Made by a program: the position numbers and the translations under genes. DNA of 64,000 bases. Source: an uncultured Christensenella sp. (GTDB lineage Bacteria; Bacillota; Clostridia; Christensenellales; Borkfalkiaceae). The stretch is taken from contig CAJTUK010000002.1 in the NCBI GenBank assembly GCA_910579525.1, positions 124,001-188,000 on the forward strand, given 5' to 3'. A model generated the notes under the pieces. The model did no database searches. It had not been told where the DNA came from and worked only from the letters and a program-made list of their open reading frames with translations. Below, in pieces: positions 26,300 through 35,206 of the stretch (positions are counted from its first letter, which is position 1; every line of letters begins with the position of its first letter).

Positions 26300-26513
26300 A
26301 TATTTTCCTCCTTGTTTAAATAACGTTGTTTATAGATTTTTATGCGTATATCCGAGCTGGGATTCGAGCTCGGGTTTTGGGCGGTTGCGGAACAGGCGCC
26401 GCATTCTTAACTGCGTTCAGAATGGCGGCCGGTGAGTTTGTCGCGGGGCTCCGTTTGGTGACGGACGGAGGGCGACGGTAAATATTATATACATTATAAT
26501 ACAAAATTTGCGG
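26300..26513 (-). promoter_or_regulatory. Promoter and structured 5' leader of the Nudix operon
   Basis: Bases 26300-26690 contain no gene. On the minus strand TTGTAT, 17-bp spacer and TATAAT (about 26513 to 26486) predict an RNA of about 180 nt before the Nudix ATG. It can form at least three stems in succession: GTCGC with CTCCGT pairing to ACGGAG with GCGAC (about 26477-26440), GCCGC with ATTCT pairing to AGAAT with GCGGC (about 26429-26397), and CCGAGCT with AGCTCGG (26374-26353). No known riboswitch class is recognised. Confidence 0.5.
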
Positions 26514-26549
26514 CAATACAATACCTTTGAGGCAAATTTAACAAATATA

Positions 26550-26639
26550 TTGACTTATTTTTATACATAATATATAATTAAATGGCGGTTTTAAAAAAAA
26601 TTGCGCAGGTTGCGCGGATATGCGTATTTAGGCGCAACC
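26550..26639 (+). promoter_or_regulatory. Promoter and leader hairpin of the UDP-sugar pyrophosphorylase gene
   Basis: TTGACT (26550-26555), 17-bp spacer, TATAAT (26573-26578). The leader of about 106 nt carries GGTTGCGC (26608-26615) pairing with GCGCAACC (26632-26639) around a 16-base loop. No riboswitch class was recognised. Confidence 0.65.
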
Positions 26640-26690
26640 ATAAAAAAATCAAACAATCTACATAAAATTATCACTTATAAGGGTTAAAAT

Positions 26691-27905
26691 ATGAATTACG
26701 AAAGATCGCTTTCCTATCTTGAACAGCGCGGGCAGGAACATCTTTTAAAATATTACGAAGAACTTAACGAAGAGGAGCGCGAGCTTCTTTTAAACGACAT
26801 AGAGCACACGAACTTTTCGGCGGTGGCGAACCTGAAAAATACGGTTGAAAAGAGGGGCAAACTTTCGCCCATTTCGGCGGTGAGTCTTGAAGAGATTCAG
26901 CGGCGCCGCGCGCAGTTCGAGAGCGTGGGGCTGGACTTTTTGGCAAAGGGCAAGGTCGCCGCGGTGTTGCTTGCGGGCGGGCAGGGGTCGCGCCTCGGGT
27001 TTAACGGACCGAAAGGTATGTATAACGTGGGCGTGACGCGCGAGCTGTCTATATTCGAGCAACAAATGAATAATATAGCCGAAGTCAATGCCGGAACGGG
27101 AAGGCACTTTCATATATTTATTATGACGAGCCGCCAGAACAACGACATGACGGTTAAATTTTTCGAGGAGAAGAATTATTTCGGTTATCCGCGCGACAGG
27201 GTGCATTTTTACGTTCAGGACGTTGCGCCGACGTGCGATTTTAACGGTAAAATATACCTCGACCAAAAACACCGCGTATCTCTCGCCCCCAACGGGAACG
27301 GCGGGTGGTATTCTTCGCTGGTGAACGCCGGTTTTGCGAGAATTATAGAAAGGGATAACATTGAGTGGCTTAACGTTTATGCGGTTGATAACGTTTTGCA
27401 ACGGATTTGCGACCCCGCTTTTATAGGCGCGACGGTGCTTACGCGTTCGGGCTGCGGCGCGAAAGTGGTTAAAAAGGCGTGCGCAGAAGAAAAGGTGGGT
27501 ATACTTTGCAACGAAAACGGCAAGCCGACGGTTGTGGAGTATTACGAGATGCCCGAAAACCTTACTCAAAAAAGAAAGAAGGGCGAGCTTGTTTACAGAT
27601 ACGGCGTAATTTTGAACTATCTGTTCAACGTGCGAGATTTAAACCAGACGCTTTTGGGGAAATTGCCCTATCACCTTGCCGAAAAGGCTATTCCTCATAT
27701 GGAGGACGGGGTGAGGGTTACTCCCGCGGAGCCGTGCGGTTATAAGTTGGAGACGCTGGTGGTGGATATGGTTAAATTTATGGGGACTTGCTGCGCGTTC
27801 GAAGTCGAGCGGGAAAAGGAGTTTGCGCCTGTAAAGAACCGCGAGGGAGCCGACAGCGTGGACACGGCGCGGGCGCTTATGCAAAAGAACGGAATAGAGT
27901 TGTAA
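26691..27905 (+). CDS. UTP-sugar/N-acetylhexosamine-1-phosphate uridylyltransferase (UDPGP family)
   Basis: 404 residues. The nucleotide-binding loop LAGGQGSRLGFNGPKGMY (about residues 86-103) is the eukaryotic-type UDP-GlcNAc pyrophosphorylase signature, not the bacterial GalU/GlmU form. Later NGNGGWYSSL and VYAVDNVL match the uridine and sugar contacts. It should make UDP-GlcNAc, UDP-GalNAc or UDP-glucose from UTP and sugar-1-phosphate; the exact sugar is not resolvable. The ATG at 26691 follows AAGGG. The next gene is 24 bp downstream. Confidence 0.92.
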   Translation: MNYERSLSYLEQRGQEHLLKYYEELNEEERELLLNDIEHTNFSAVANLKNTVEKRGKLSPISAVSLEEIQRRRAQFESVGLDFLAKGKVAAVLLAGGQGSRLGFNGPKGMYNVGVTRELSIFEQQMNNIAEVNAGTGRHFHIFIMTSRQNNDMTVKFFEEKNYFGYPRDRVHFYVQDVAPTCDFNGKIYLDQKHRVSLAPNGNGGWYSSLVNAGFARIIERDNIEWLNVYAVDNVLQRICDPAFIGATVLTRSGCGAKVVKKACAEEKVGILCNENGKPTVVEYYEMPENLTQKRKKGELVYRYGVILNYLFNVRDLNQTLLGKLPYHLAEKAIPHMEDGVRVTPAEPCGYKLETLVVDMVKFMGTCCAFEVEREKEFAPVKNREGADSVDTARALMQKNGIEL

Positions 27906-27928
27906 ATTATATTTATAAGGAATTTTGT

Positions 27929-29242
27929 ATGAAAAAATTCGTTATTTGTTTAATTGCCGCCGCTACGGCGCTTTCTACCGCGCTTTTAGGCGGGTGTATA
28001 AACGTGAGCGGCGTAGACGGAAAAGACGGTAAAGACGGCAAAAACGCGACTGCGTACGAGTATTACGAGCTGGCGAAGCAGGAAAATCCCGATTTGACTA
28101 TCGAGGAGTTTTTAAAGCAATATTTGAGTTTTTCTCCCGACGAGATAAGCGGGAGCATATCTTTGCAGGCTTCGATTAACCGCTCGCTTCTTGCGGGAGT
28201 TTCGATAGCCGCCGTATTCGAAACGACGGCGACGAGGTTCCCTTTCCAGACGAAGCAGTATATGGGGCTGGGCGCGGGAGCTATTATAGACCTTGACAAG
28301 GAGAACGGCGGCGCTTACGTTGTGACAAACTGCCACGTTATTTACGACGATACGGCGAACAGGCAAATTTCGGACGAGGTTTACATCTATCTTTACGGCA
28401 AAGACGACGACTTCCTCGACGAGGATTACGCGATTCCCGCGACCGTAGTGGGGGCTTCGCTCACTTACGATATCGCGCTTTTGAAGGTTGAGAACAGCGA
28501 ACTTATCAAAAACGGCGTTGTGCGCGAAGCGGACTTTACACAATCGGACGACGCTTACGTAGGCGAAACCGTTTATGCGGTGGGTAACCCCGCGGGGAGC
28601 GGACTTTCGGCGACGCAGGGCATAATAAGCAAAGAGAGCGAAATAATAAGCGTGAATATGTCTTCTTCCGAGGACGAAATGCAAGCCGACGTCAGGGATT
28701 ATCGCGTGTTGCGCACGGACGCGGCGATTAACGGGGGAAACTCGGGCGGCGGACTGTATAATTTAGAGGGCGAACTCGTGGGGATTGTTAATGCGAAAGC
28801 CGCGAGGGAAGATATAGACAATATGGGTTACGCGTTGCCTGCGAGCATTGCAAAGAGGCTTGTAAAGGTTATGCGCGAGAACGAGGAGACTTTTAACGCG
28901 GCGGGCGCCCCGCAGGTTATGCACGCTACGGTTAAAGCGGCATACGCGGCGGAAAACAGAAAAGTTACGCTTGAAAACGACCGCGCGGTGATTGCGGAAA
29001 CGGTGAAAGTGACTTCGGCGGGCGACGGACTCGAAGCGGACGATTCTATTTTGAGAATCAAAATCACCGACTCCGAGGGTAAAACCGTGGAGGACAGAGC
29101 GGTGAGCCGCATTTATCACGTAGACGACCTGATGATCTCGGCTCGGGTAGGTTGCACGGTGACTTTTACCGTGTCGCGCGGGGGGAAGGACGTTGAAGTT
29201 CCCGTAAAAATAACTTCCGCGCATATGGCGGTATACGCTTAA
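27929..29242 (+). CDS. HtrA-like trypsin-fold serine protease lipoprotein
   Basis: 437 residues from the ATG at 27929 (AAGGAATTT upstream). The lipoprotein signal ends LLGGC with Cys23. A short collagen-like GKDGKDGKN stretch (31-39) precedes the S1C protease domain. The triad is visible: His136 in TNCHVIYD, Asp181 in DIALLKVE, Ser272 in NGGNSGGG. No PDZ domain is clear; residues about 330-437 form a beta-rich C-terminal domain. It acts outside the membrane, probably on misfolded surface proteins. The region overlapping the pyrophosphorylase end is not part of it. Confidence 0.92.
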   Translation: MKKFVICLIAAATALSTALLGGCINVSGVDGKDGKDGKNATAYEYYELAKQENPDLTIEEFLKQYLSFSPDEISGSISLQASINRSLLAGVSIAAVFETTATRFPFQTKQYMGLGAGAIIDLDKENGGAYVVTNCHVIYDDTANRQISDEVYIYLYGKDDDFLDEDYAIPATVVGASLTYDIALLKVENSELIKNGVVREADFTQSDDAYVGETVYAVGNPAGSGLSATQGIISKESEIISVNMSSSEDEMQADVRDYRVLRTDAAINGGNSGGGLYNLEGELVGIVNAKAAREDIDNMGYALPASIAKRLVKVMRENEETFNAAGAPQVMHATVKAAYAAENRKVTLENDRAVIAETVKVTSAGDGLEADDSILRIKITDSEGKTVEDRAVSRIYHVDDLMISARVGCTVTFTVSRGGKDVEVPVKITSAHMAVYA

Positions 29243-29295
29243 ATTAATACCCGTCCGCGGAAAAGCGTACTTAACATAGGATAAGGTTATAAAGA

Positions 29296-29325
29296 GCTCC
29301 CGAACAAATTGTTCGGGAGCTTCTT
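29296..29325. terminator. Bidirectional terminator
   Basis: GCTCCCGAACAA and TTGTTCGGGAGC form a nearly continuous 25-base inverted repeat (29296-29320), followed by TTCTT. Confidence 0.85.
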
Positions 29326-29363
29326 AAATACGCATTATTTATAAAGCTAAATTGAAATTTATC

Positions 29364-29810
29364 TTACTTTCTTTTAGAATATTTTTCCTTTGCGTACTCA
29401 TAAGCCTCTTGAATTAACGGCTTTATTCTTTCAAAGGTAGTATCGGACGGATTGAGCGCACACACCCAACTCATCCAAGCGTAAACGGGGTGTGGCAGTA
29501 TTTTATCTGTTTGCGTAAAATCATACGGCATATCCACAATTCCGCCTTTTGACGGACGCGCGGGAACAGAGCCAAACATATTTATAAAAGTGTTTTTGCG
29601 AACACCTATATTTACACGATAAATATTCTCTCTGTTCAAATCCGAACTCTTATCATTGTCGCCGTCTTTTTCTTTGACAGTCAAAATATAAATTCCACGT
29701 TTAAGCGTATTATTCGGATTATAGAAAATTCCGCTTTCGCCCCAACTACTTACCAAAACCGTATCGGGTAAATTATCAAGACAGTATTTAAGTATTTCAT
29801 TAGGTTGCAT
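29364..29810 (-). CDS. DUF6194 family protein
   Basis: 148 residues. It matches the DUF6194 pattern: SWGESGIFYNP, a charged KEKDGDNDKSSDLNRE segment, VYRVNIGVRK-like IYRVNIGV, and the conserved LPHPVYAWMSWVCALNPS. The predicted fold is related to the MmcQ/YjbR-like group; function unknown. The ATG at 29810 follows GAGGAAG. Monocistronic. Confidence 0.8.
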   Translation of the reverse strand: MQPNEILKYCLDNLPDTVLVSSWGESGIFYNPNNTLKRGIYILTVKEKDGDNDKSSDLNRENIYRVNIGVRKNTFINMFGSVPARPSKGGIVDMPYDFTQTDKILPHPVYAWMSWVCALNPSDTTFERIKPLIQEAYEYAKEKYSKRK

Positions 29811-29972
29811 TTAATATCTTCCTCTTTATACAAATTACTGTTTATCGTACAATCATTATATCACGAAAAATAAAAGAGCGCAACCCATTGAATTTTGCGG
29901 GTTATATAAAGCATATCTATATCTCACTACGCTATGAGCAGCATAGTTCGTCAACGAAAATAAGTACAGAAA

Positions 29973-30006
29973 AGGCATAGCTTAACGCTATGCCTAAATC
30001 TTTTTA
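29973..30006. terminator. Terminator of the smpB-metY-metA run
   Basis: AGGCATAGC, loop, GCTATGCCT, with an A-run on the left (T-run for the minus strand) and T5 on the right. The bases between DUF6194 and metA otherwise hold nothing recognisable. Confidence 0.75.
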
Positions 30007-30061
30007 TTTGCGTTTTATCAAAATCCATATGGGAATTACGGAAAAGCGGAGGGGGTCATTA

Positions 30062-30979
30062 TTATACTTTGGTTATGTCGTAAGGGGTTACCTGATAAAC
30101 GTAATAGTTGAGCCAGTTTATATAGAACAGATTCGCCGTTGACGACCAGTTCATTTTTACCTCTTTTTCGGTTTGGTCGGCAAAGTAGTTTACGGGCGGT
30201 TTTATGTTAAGCCCCGCCGCAACGTCGCGGTCGTATTCCTTTTTAAGGGTGTCGCGGTCGTACTCCATATGCCCCGTTACGAAAACCTTGCGGTTGTCGC
30301 GGCTCTTTATTACCGAAGCGCCCGCGCGTTTGGAATATGCAAGGATTTTGAGATCGTTTACGTGCAGTATGTCTTTTGCGTAAATTACCGTGTGGCGGGA
30401 GTGCGGCATATGGAATTCATCGGAAATCCCGCGCATGAGAGGCTCGGCTACGCCGTCCTGCACGCGACGGTGGGCGAATATTCCGAAGCACTTTTCTTTT
30501 AATGGGTGTTTTTTTATGCCGTAGAAGTAGTGCAGCGCCGCCTGCGCGCCCCAGCAGATAAACAGGGTGGAGGTAACGTTTTTATCCGTCCAGTCGAAAA
30601 TTCCTTCTAATTCCTTCCAATAGGCTACGGCTTCGAACTCCATATTTTCAACGGGAGCGCCCGTTATAATCATTCCGTCGAATTTGCGGGTTTTAACCTC
30701 TTCGAATGTTTTGTAAAATCTGTCCAGATGGCTCTTGTCAACGTGGGTAGAGTTGTAAGTGGACGTTTTTATGAGCGTTACGTTTACCTGCAAAGGGGAG
30801 TTGGACAAAAGGCGCATTAACTGCGTTTCTGTGGTTTCTTTGGTGGGCATAAGGTTTAAAATAGCAATTTCTATAGGCCTTATTTCCTGCGAAACCGCCC
30901 TTTCTTTGTCCATTACGAAAATCTTTTCTTCTGTTAAAATTTTATAGGCGGGGATATCTTTGTCTATTACTATGGGCAT
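30062..30979 (-). CDS. metA: Homoserine O-acetyltransferase (MetA fold)
   Basis: 305 residues, the usual MetA length. Activates homoserine for methionine synthesis. The catalytic Cys142 lies in FICWGAQAAL; the conserved HSRHTVIY and YFADQTEKEV segments follow. Position 111 is Glu (TGAPVEN), the residue that in characterised MetA enzymes such as that of Bacillus cereus selects acetyl-CoA, whereas Gly selects succinyl-CoA. The product is therefore expected to be O-acetylhomoserine. It follows metY by 24 bp, which uses exactly that substrate. The ATG at 30979 follows GGAGTTT. Confidence 0.94.
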   Translation of the reverse strand: MPIVIDKDIPAYKILTEEKIFVMDKERAVSQEIRPIEIAILNLMPTKETTETQLMRLLSNSPLQVNVTLIKTSTYNSTHVDKSHLDRFYKTFEEVKTRKFDGMIITGAPVENMEFEAVAYWKELEGIFDWTDKNVTSTLFICWGAQAALHYFYGIKKHPLKEKCFGIFAHRRVQDGVAEPLMRGISDEFHMPHSRHTVIYAKDILHVNDLKILAYSKRAGASVIKSRDNRKVFVTGHMEYDRDTLKKEYDRDVAAGLNIKPPVNYFADQTEKEVKMNWSSTANLFYINWLNYYVYQVTPYDITKV

Positions 30980-31003
30980 AAAGTAAACTCCGTGAGGGCG
31001 GGA

Positions 31004-32275
31004 TTAAACCTTTTCGAGCGCCTGTTTTAAGTCGGCTATTATATCGTCGGCGTTTTCTATGCCGACGGAGAGCCTTATAAGGTTATGCGGAACGCCCGCC
31101 TTTTTCAAATCTTCTTCGGAAAGCTGTCTGTGCGTGGTGGAAGCGGGGTGAAGAACGCAACTTCTTACATCGGCAACGTGCGTTTCCTGCGTGATGAGTT
31201 GCAGGGCTTCCATAAATTGCGCGCATTTATCCGCGCTGCCCTTTATGCCGAAACTCATCATTCCGCCCTGACCCGCGGGCATATATTTCATAGCGAGTTT
31301 ATAATATTTATTGTCGGGCAGAGAGGGGTGGTTAATCCACTCTATTTTGGGGTGTTTTTTAAGGTATGCGGCGACTTTTTTTGCGTTTTCGCTGTGACGC
31401 TCCATTCTCAAAGCGAGCGTGTCGCTGCCTATGTATGAGATAAATCCGTTTTGCGGGCTCATAATCGCGCCGAAATCGCGCATCATTTGCGCGCGGCACT
31501 TTGTTCCGAACGCTATGGGCAAATCCGCATAGACGAGACCGTGGTAGCTTTCGTCCGGTTCGTTAAAGGATTTGTAGCGGGGGTTGTTTTTATAGTCGAA
31601 GTTGCCCAAATCGACTATAACGCCGCCCAGCGCCGCCGCGTGACCGTCGAGATATTTTGACGACGAGTGAATAATAATGTGCGCGCCCCACTCTTTGGGT
31701 CTGCACAAAACGGGGGTGGCGAGCGTGTTGTCAACGGCGAACAGAACTTTGTGTTTGTTTGCTATTTTTGCGATTTTTTCGAAGTCGAGTACGACTATTG
31801 CGGGGTTTGCGACCGTTTCGGTAAAAATCATTTTCGTTTTTTCGTCTATGAGCTTTTCAATCTCCGAAGCGGGCGCGTCGGGATCGAAAAATCTGCACTC
31901 TATGCCGAGTTTGGGCAGAGTGGTGGAAAACAGGTTGTATGTTCCGCCGTAAATTGCGGAGGAAGAAACTACGTTATCGCCCGCGCCGGCAACCGTGAAT
32001 ACGGCAAGCGACGTTGCCGACATGCCGGAAGCGCAACCTATGCCGCATACGCCGCCTTCGAGCGCCGCAACCTTGCTTTCGAACGCGGCGACCGTGGGGT
32101 TAGCGAGACGGGAATAAAAGTAGCCTTCGCTCTTTAAATCGAACAAGTCCGCCATTTCGCGGGTTTTGGGGTAAAAGTAAGTTGTCGACTGTGATATGGG
32201 CGGTATTCTTGCCTCGCCTGATTTGGGCGAATAGCCCGCTTGAACGCAAAGGGTGTCTATTTTGTAATCTTTCAT
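31004..32275 (-). CDS. metY: O-acetylhomoserine sulfhydrylase (PLP enzyme)
   Basis: 423 residues from the ATG at 32275 (GAGGAAAC upstream); a TTG five codons earlier is unlikely. Cys/Met-metabolism PLP family: the PLP lysine is in IHSSSKYLDGHA, with YSRLANPTVAAFE and GCASGMSATSLA near the N-terminus. The length and the insertion around SFNEPDESYHGLVYAD identify MetY rather than cystathionine gamma-synthase. It makes homocysteine from O-acetylhomoserine and sulfide, matching the adjacent MetA with Glu111. No SAM riboswitch precedes it; it follows smpB by 36 bp. Confidence 0.93.
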   Translation of the reverse strand: MKDYKIDTLCVQAGYSPKSGEARIPPISQSTTYFYPKTREMADLFDLKSEGYFYSRLANPTVAAFESKVAALEGGVCGIGCASGMSATSLAVFTVAGAGDNVVSSSAIYGGTYNLFSTTLPKLGIECRFFDPDAPASEIEKLIDEKTKMIFTETVANPAIVVLDFEKIAKIANKHKVLFAVDNTLATPVLCRPKEWGAHIIIHSSSKYLDGHAAALGGVIVDLGNFDYKNNPRYKSFNEPDESYHGLVYADLPIAFGTKCRAQMMRDFGAIMSPQNGFISYIGSDTLALRMERHSENAKKVAAYLKKHPKIEWINHPSLPDNKYYKLAMKYMPAGQGGMMSFGIKGSADKCAQFMEALQLITQETHVADVRSCVLHPASTTHRQLSEEDLKKAGVPHNLIRLSVGIENADDIIADLKQALEKV

Positions 32276-32311
32276 AATGTTTCCTCGCAAGATTTGGATT
32301 TTAATTTATTT

Positions 32312-32761
32312 TTATTTGTAGTTTTTAATCTCTCGGTCGAGCGCGCGTTTTTGGTCTCTCTCCGCAATGGTGCGCTTTTTGTCGTAATTTTGTTTGCCCT
32401 TGCATAGCGCAACCTCGACTTTTACGAGGCTGTCTTTAAAATAGAGGGCGAGGGGAACAACGGTAAAACCTTTTTCGTTGATTTTGCCCGCAAGTTTGTC
32501 GAGCTCTCTGCGGTGCATAAGCAGTTTACGGTCACGCTTGCTGTCACGCGAGGAAAACGCCCCCGCTTTGTCGTAAAGCGGGATATGCAGGTTTTTGAGG
32601 GTGAGTTCGCCGTTTTTCAAAAGGCAAAAGCTGTCTTTAAGGTTGCAGTTGCCCGCGCGGAGTTGCTTGACTTCGGCGCCCTCCAAAACTATACCCGCCT
32701 CGTATTTTTCGAGCACGAAATACTCGTATAGGGCGTACTTGTTATAAGAAATCTGTTTCAC
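32312..32761 (-). CDS. smpB: SsrA-binding protein SmpB
   Basis: 149 residues. Binds tmRNA and brings it to stalled ribosomes. The start KQISYNKYALYEYFVLE, EAGIVLEGAEVKQLRAG and the C-terminal KGKQNYDKKRT with KRALDREIK are typical. It begins with GTG (32761) and has no Shine-Dalgarno sequence; the -10 box ends 7 bases before it. It belongs to the conserved secG-rnr-smpB neighbourhood. No ssrA gene is visible in this window. Confidence 0.96.
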   Translation of the reverse strand: MKQISYNKYALYEYFVLEKYEAGIVLEGAEVKQLRAGNCNLKDSFCLLKNGELTLKNLHIPLYDKAGAFSSRDSKRDRKLLMHRRELDKLAGKINEKGFTVVPLALYFKDSLVKVEVALCKGKQNYDKKRTIAERDQKRALDREIKNYK

Positions 32762-32797
32762 TTTTTTTATTATACTCTAACGGAATTAATTAGTAAA
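32759..32797 (-). promoter_or_regulatory. Promoter of smpB, probably leaderless
   Basis: TTTACT (32797-32792), 17-bp spacer, TATAAT (32774-32769), then A7 and the GTG start. Transcription should begin at or within one or two bases of the start codon. Confidence 0.65.
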
Positions 32798-32848
32798 TTG
32801 TTTTTATTTAAAATGTTTAATCAATTATTTATGCGTTTCGGGCGCGGG

Positions 32849-34762
32849 TTAAAATCCGGTGAGTTTGAATAAAACGCGAAGTCTGCCCAAATCGCAGTCT
32901 GCGACGAGCACGCGCACCTTTTGCCCGAGCTTAAAGGAGCGTTTTGCGCCTTTAAGTAAAAACTTTTCTTCAAAAAACTCGTATTCGTCGGGAGGAAGGT
33001 CCTCTATGGGCACCATGCCTTCGACGGTGTTTTCGAGCTCGCAGAATACGCCGAAGTTTGTCACGCCCGAAATAACGGCGTCGAATTCCTCGCCTAACCT
33101 TTCGGACATATAAGCGAGTTTATACAGTTCGTCTACCTTTCTTTCGCACTCGTCTGCCACGCGTTCGCGCGCAGAGCAGTCTTTGCCCGCTTCGGGTGCG
33201 ATTTTTTGATATTTACCGGCGTTGCCGCCGTGCAGAATTTCTTTTAAACTGCGGTGTACGAACAGGTCGGGATAGCGGCGTATGGGGGAGGTGAAATGAC
33301 AGTAACACTCCGAAGCCAGCCCGAAGTGCCCCATATTCTCTTCGCAATATCTTGCCTTTTGCATCGAGCGCAACATTACTTTGTTTACCACCGAATAAAA
33401 TGGTTTGTCTTTACAGGCGGTCAGGATATTCTGGAAGTCTTTGGGTTTTAAGTCCTCGGCGTTGCCGCGGGGCTTAATTGCGAGGTCCTTTAAAAATGCG
33501 AAAAATGCCGACGCCTTTTCAAGCGAGGGGCTCTCGTGCACGCGGTAGAGGCAGGGCGCGCCCTTTTTTTGCAGGAATTCCGCAACCGCTTCGTTGGCGG
33601 AAATCATAAACTGCTCTATAATCCGTTCCGATACCGTGCGCTCGGCATTAGGTATTACTATTTCGCCCGCTTCGTTTACGTAGATATGCGCCTCTTTTAC
33701 GTCGAGCGTGACCGCGCCCGAATCGTCGCGACGCTTTTCCAGAGCGAGGCAGAGTTTTTGCATATTTTCGACTTCTTTTACGATATCGGGATACTTTGCG
33801 CAAATTTGTTTGTCGCCGCTTAAAATTGCGGTGACTTCCGCGTAGGTGGTGCGGTGGCGGCTGTTTATCACGCTTTCGAAAATCTGATAACTTTTACGCG
33901 CGCCGTCCGGAGTGAACTGCATTATGCAGCTCATTGCGTATCTGTCTTCGCCTTCGTTCAGGGAGCACGCGCCGTTCGAGAGGGAGCGGGGGAGCATGGG
34001 CAGCACGCGGTCGGGGAAATACACGCTTGTGCCGCGTTCGTAGGCGTTGTTGTCGAGGGCGGAGCGGTGTTTTACGTAGTGGCTGACGTCGGCGATGTGC
34101 ACGCCTAAAACATACAGTCCGTCTTTGAACTCTATCGATACTCCGTCGTCTATGTCGCGCGTGTCTTCGCCGTCTATGGTTATTATTTTCAGCCCGCGCA
34201 GGTCGCGGCGGTTACCCAAAGTCACTTTTTCTATCGAAACTTCGTCAGCTTCCTTTAAAACGGCTTGGGGGAACTCTTCTTCCAGACCGTAAGAGCGGAT
34301 TATGGAGAGTTCTTCGGCTTCGAAGTCGCCTTCTTCGCCCAAAACCTCTAAAACCTTGCCGCCGGGAGCCTTGCTCTTGGGGTATGAGGTTATTTCGCAT
34401 ACGACCTTTTGACCGTGTTTTGCGCCAAGCCTGTCCGCGTCCGCCACGAAAACTTCCGGCTGTTTGACGTTGTCGGGGTAAACGTAGTAAAATCTGCCGT
34501 CTTTTTGCAGAGTGCCTACGACGCGCGGGTCGGCGCGTTGGATTATTTTTATTATTTTTACCTCGTCGCGGGTGCTTGCGATTTTTTCGGCAAGAACCTT
34601 ATCGCCGTGAAAGGCGCCGTTTTTGTATTTTTTGGGTACGAAAAAATCGTGACCGAAATCGTCGTCGGGCAAAACGAAGGCGTAGCCTTTGCCCGTGCCT
34701 TGCAACGTCCCCGTTAAGGCGGTGGATTTTTTGTTATAACTCTTTTTTTTGTTGCTTCCCAT
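32849..34762 (-). CDS. rnr: Ribonuclease R
   Basis: 637 residues, shorter than the usual 700-800 because the N-terminal helix-turn-helix domain is missing. Domains in order: cold-shock/OB domains (about 15-150), the RNB catalytic domain with ITIDGEDTRDIDDGVSIE holding the metal-binding aspartates, HYVKHRSALDNNAYERGTSV split near 230, and a C-terminal S1 domain (about 555-630, GVTNFGVFCELENTVEGMV). It degrades structured RNA from the 3' end, including tmRNA-targeted mRNA, which fits the smpB neighbour. Confidence 0.94.
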   Translation of the reverse strand: MGSNKKKSYNKKSTALTGTLQGTGKGYAFVLPDDDFGHDFFVPKKYKNGAFHGDKVLAEKIASTRDEVKIIKIIQRADPRVVGTLQKDGRFYYVYPDNVKQPEVFVADADRLGAKHGQKVVCEITSYPKSKAPGGKVLEVLGEEGDFEAEELSIIRSYGLEEEFPQAVLKEADEVSIEKVTLGNRRDLRGLKIITIDGEDTRDIDDGVSIEFKDGLYVLGVHIADVSHYVKHRSALDNNAYERGTSVYFPDRVLPMLPRSLSNGACSLNEGEDRYAMSCIMQFTPDGARKSYQIFESVINSRHRTTYAEVTAILSGDKQICAKYPDIVKEVENMQKLCLALEKRRDDSGAVTLDVKEAHIYVNEAGEIVIPNAERTVSERIIEQFMISANEAVAEFLQKKGAPCLYRVHESPSLEKASAFFAFLKDLAIKPRGNAEDLKPKDFQNILTACKDKPFYSVVNKVMLRSMQKARYCEENMGHFGLASECYCHFTSPIRRYPDLFVHRSLKEILHGGNAGKYQKIAPEAGKDCSARERVADECERKVDELYKLAYMSERLGEEFDAVISGVTNFGVFCELENTVEGMVPIEDLPPDEYEFFEEKFLLKGAKRSFKLGQKVRVLVADCDLGRLRVLFKLTGF

Positions 34763-34778
34763 AAAATTATTTATTCCT

Positions 34779-34807
34779 AAAAAAAAGCGGCTTTATTAAA
34801 GCCGCTT
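34779..34807 (-). terminator. Terminator between secG and rnr
   Basis: On the minus strand AAGCGGCTTTA and TAAAGCCGCTT form the stem, followed by T8. It may be a partial terminator in the secG-rnr run. Confidence 0.85.
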
Positions 34808-34818
34808 GTGTGTTTAAG

Positions 34819-35118
34819 TTACGCCATTGTTGCAAGCTGGATTACGTATGCAACTACCGACAGAACGCCGATTACTGCAAGTACTATCCAAGACCACTTT
34901 TTGAGTTTGCTCTCTATGGAACGACCGCGGTTTTTACCGAAGAACGTTTCGCTTGAAGCGGTTATTCCCTGAATACCGTCCGAGTTGCTCTTTTGGAAGA
35001 GAACGAGGAAAATCGCAACGAGCGCGGCGACGAAAATCAACACAAGGCAGGTAATCATGCCTATCCAATATACGACCCACTGGGCGTCGTTCATATTCGC
35101 GAGCAAATTAGCAAGCAT
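34819..35118 (-). CDS. secG: Preprotein translocase subunit SecG
   Basis: 99 residues, with two membrane spans (about 17-40 and 75-95) and the SecG signature LVLFQKSNSDGIQGI followed by SETFFGKNRGRS. It is the small accessory subunit of SecYEG. The N-terminus is longer than the about 75-residue SecG of Bacillus. It precedes rnr and smpB, the common Firmicutes order. Confidence 0.95.
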   Translation of the reverse strand: MLANLLANMNDAQWVVYWIGMITCLVLIFVAALVAIFLVLFQKSNSDGIQGITASSETFFGKNRGRSIESKLKKWSWIVLAVIGVLSVVAYVIQLATMA

Positions 35119-35206
35119 ATTCTAACCTCTGATTTTGAAATTTACTTAAAAAGTATAACACGGTTTTTTGATTTTTTCAATCAAAAACGGGGGTGTTTTA
35201 TAAATT

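Noticed and set aside
26340..26440. tRNA-like look (GGGATTCGAGCTCGGG and an arm around TTCTTAACTG)
   Set aside because: Neither strand gives a cloverleaf: the putative anticodon loop has 8 bases, the T-arm lacks the TTCGAAT spacing and there is no D-arm or acceptor stem. Treated as a structured leader.
32276..32311. SAM riboswitch before metY
   Set aside because: The smpB-metY gap is 36 bp with no S-box core.
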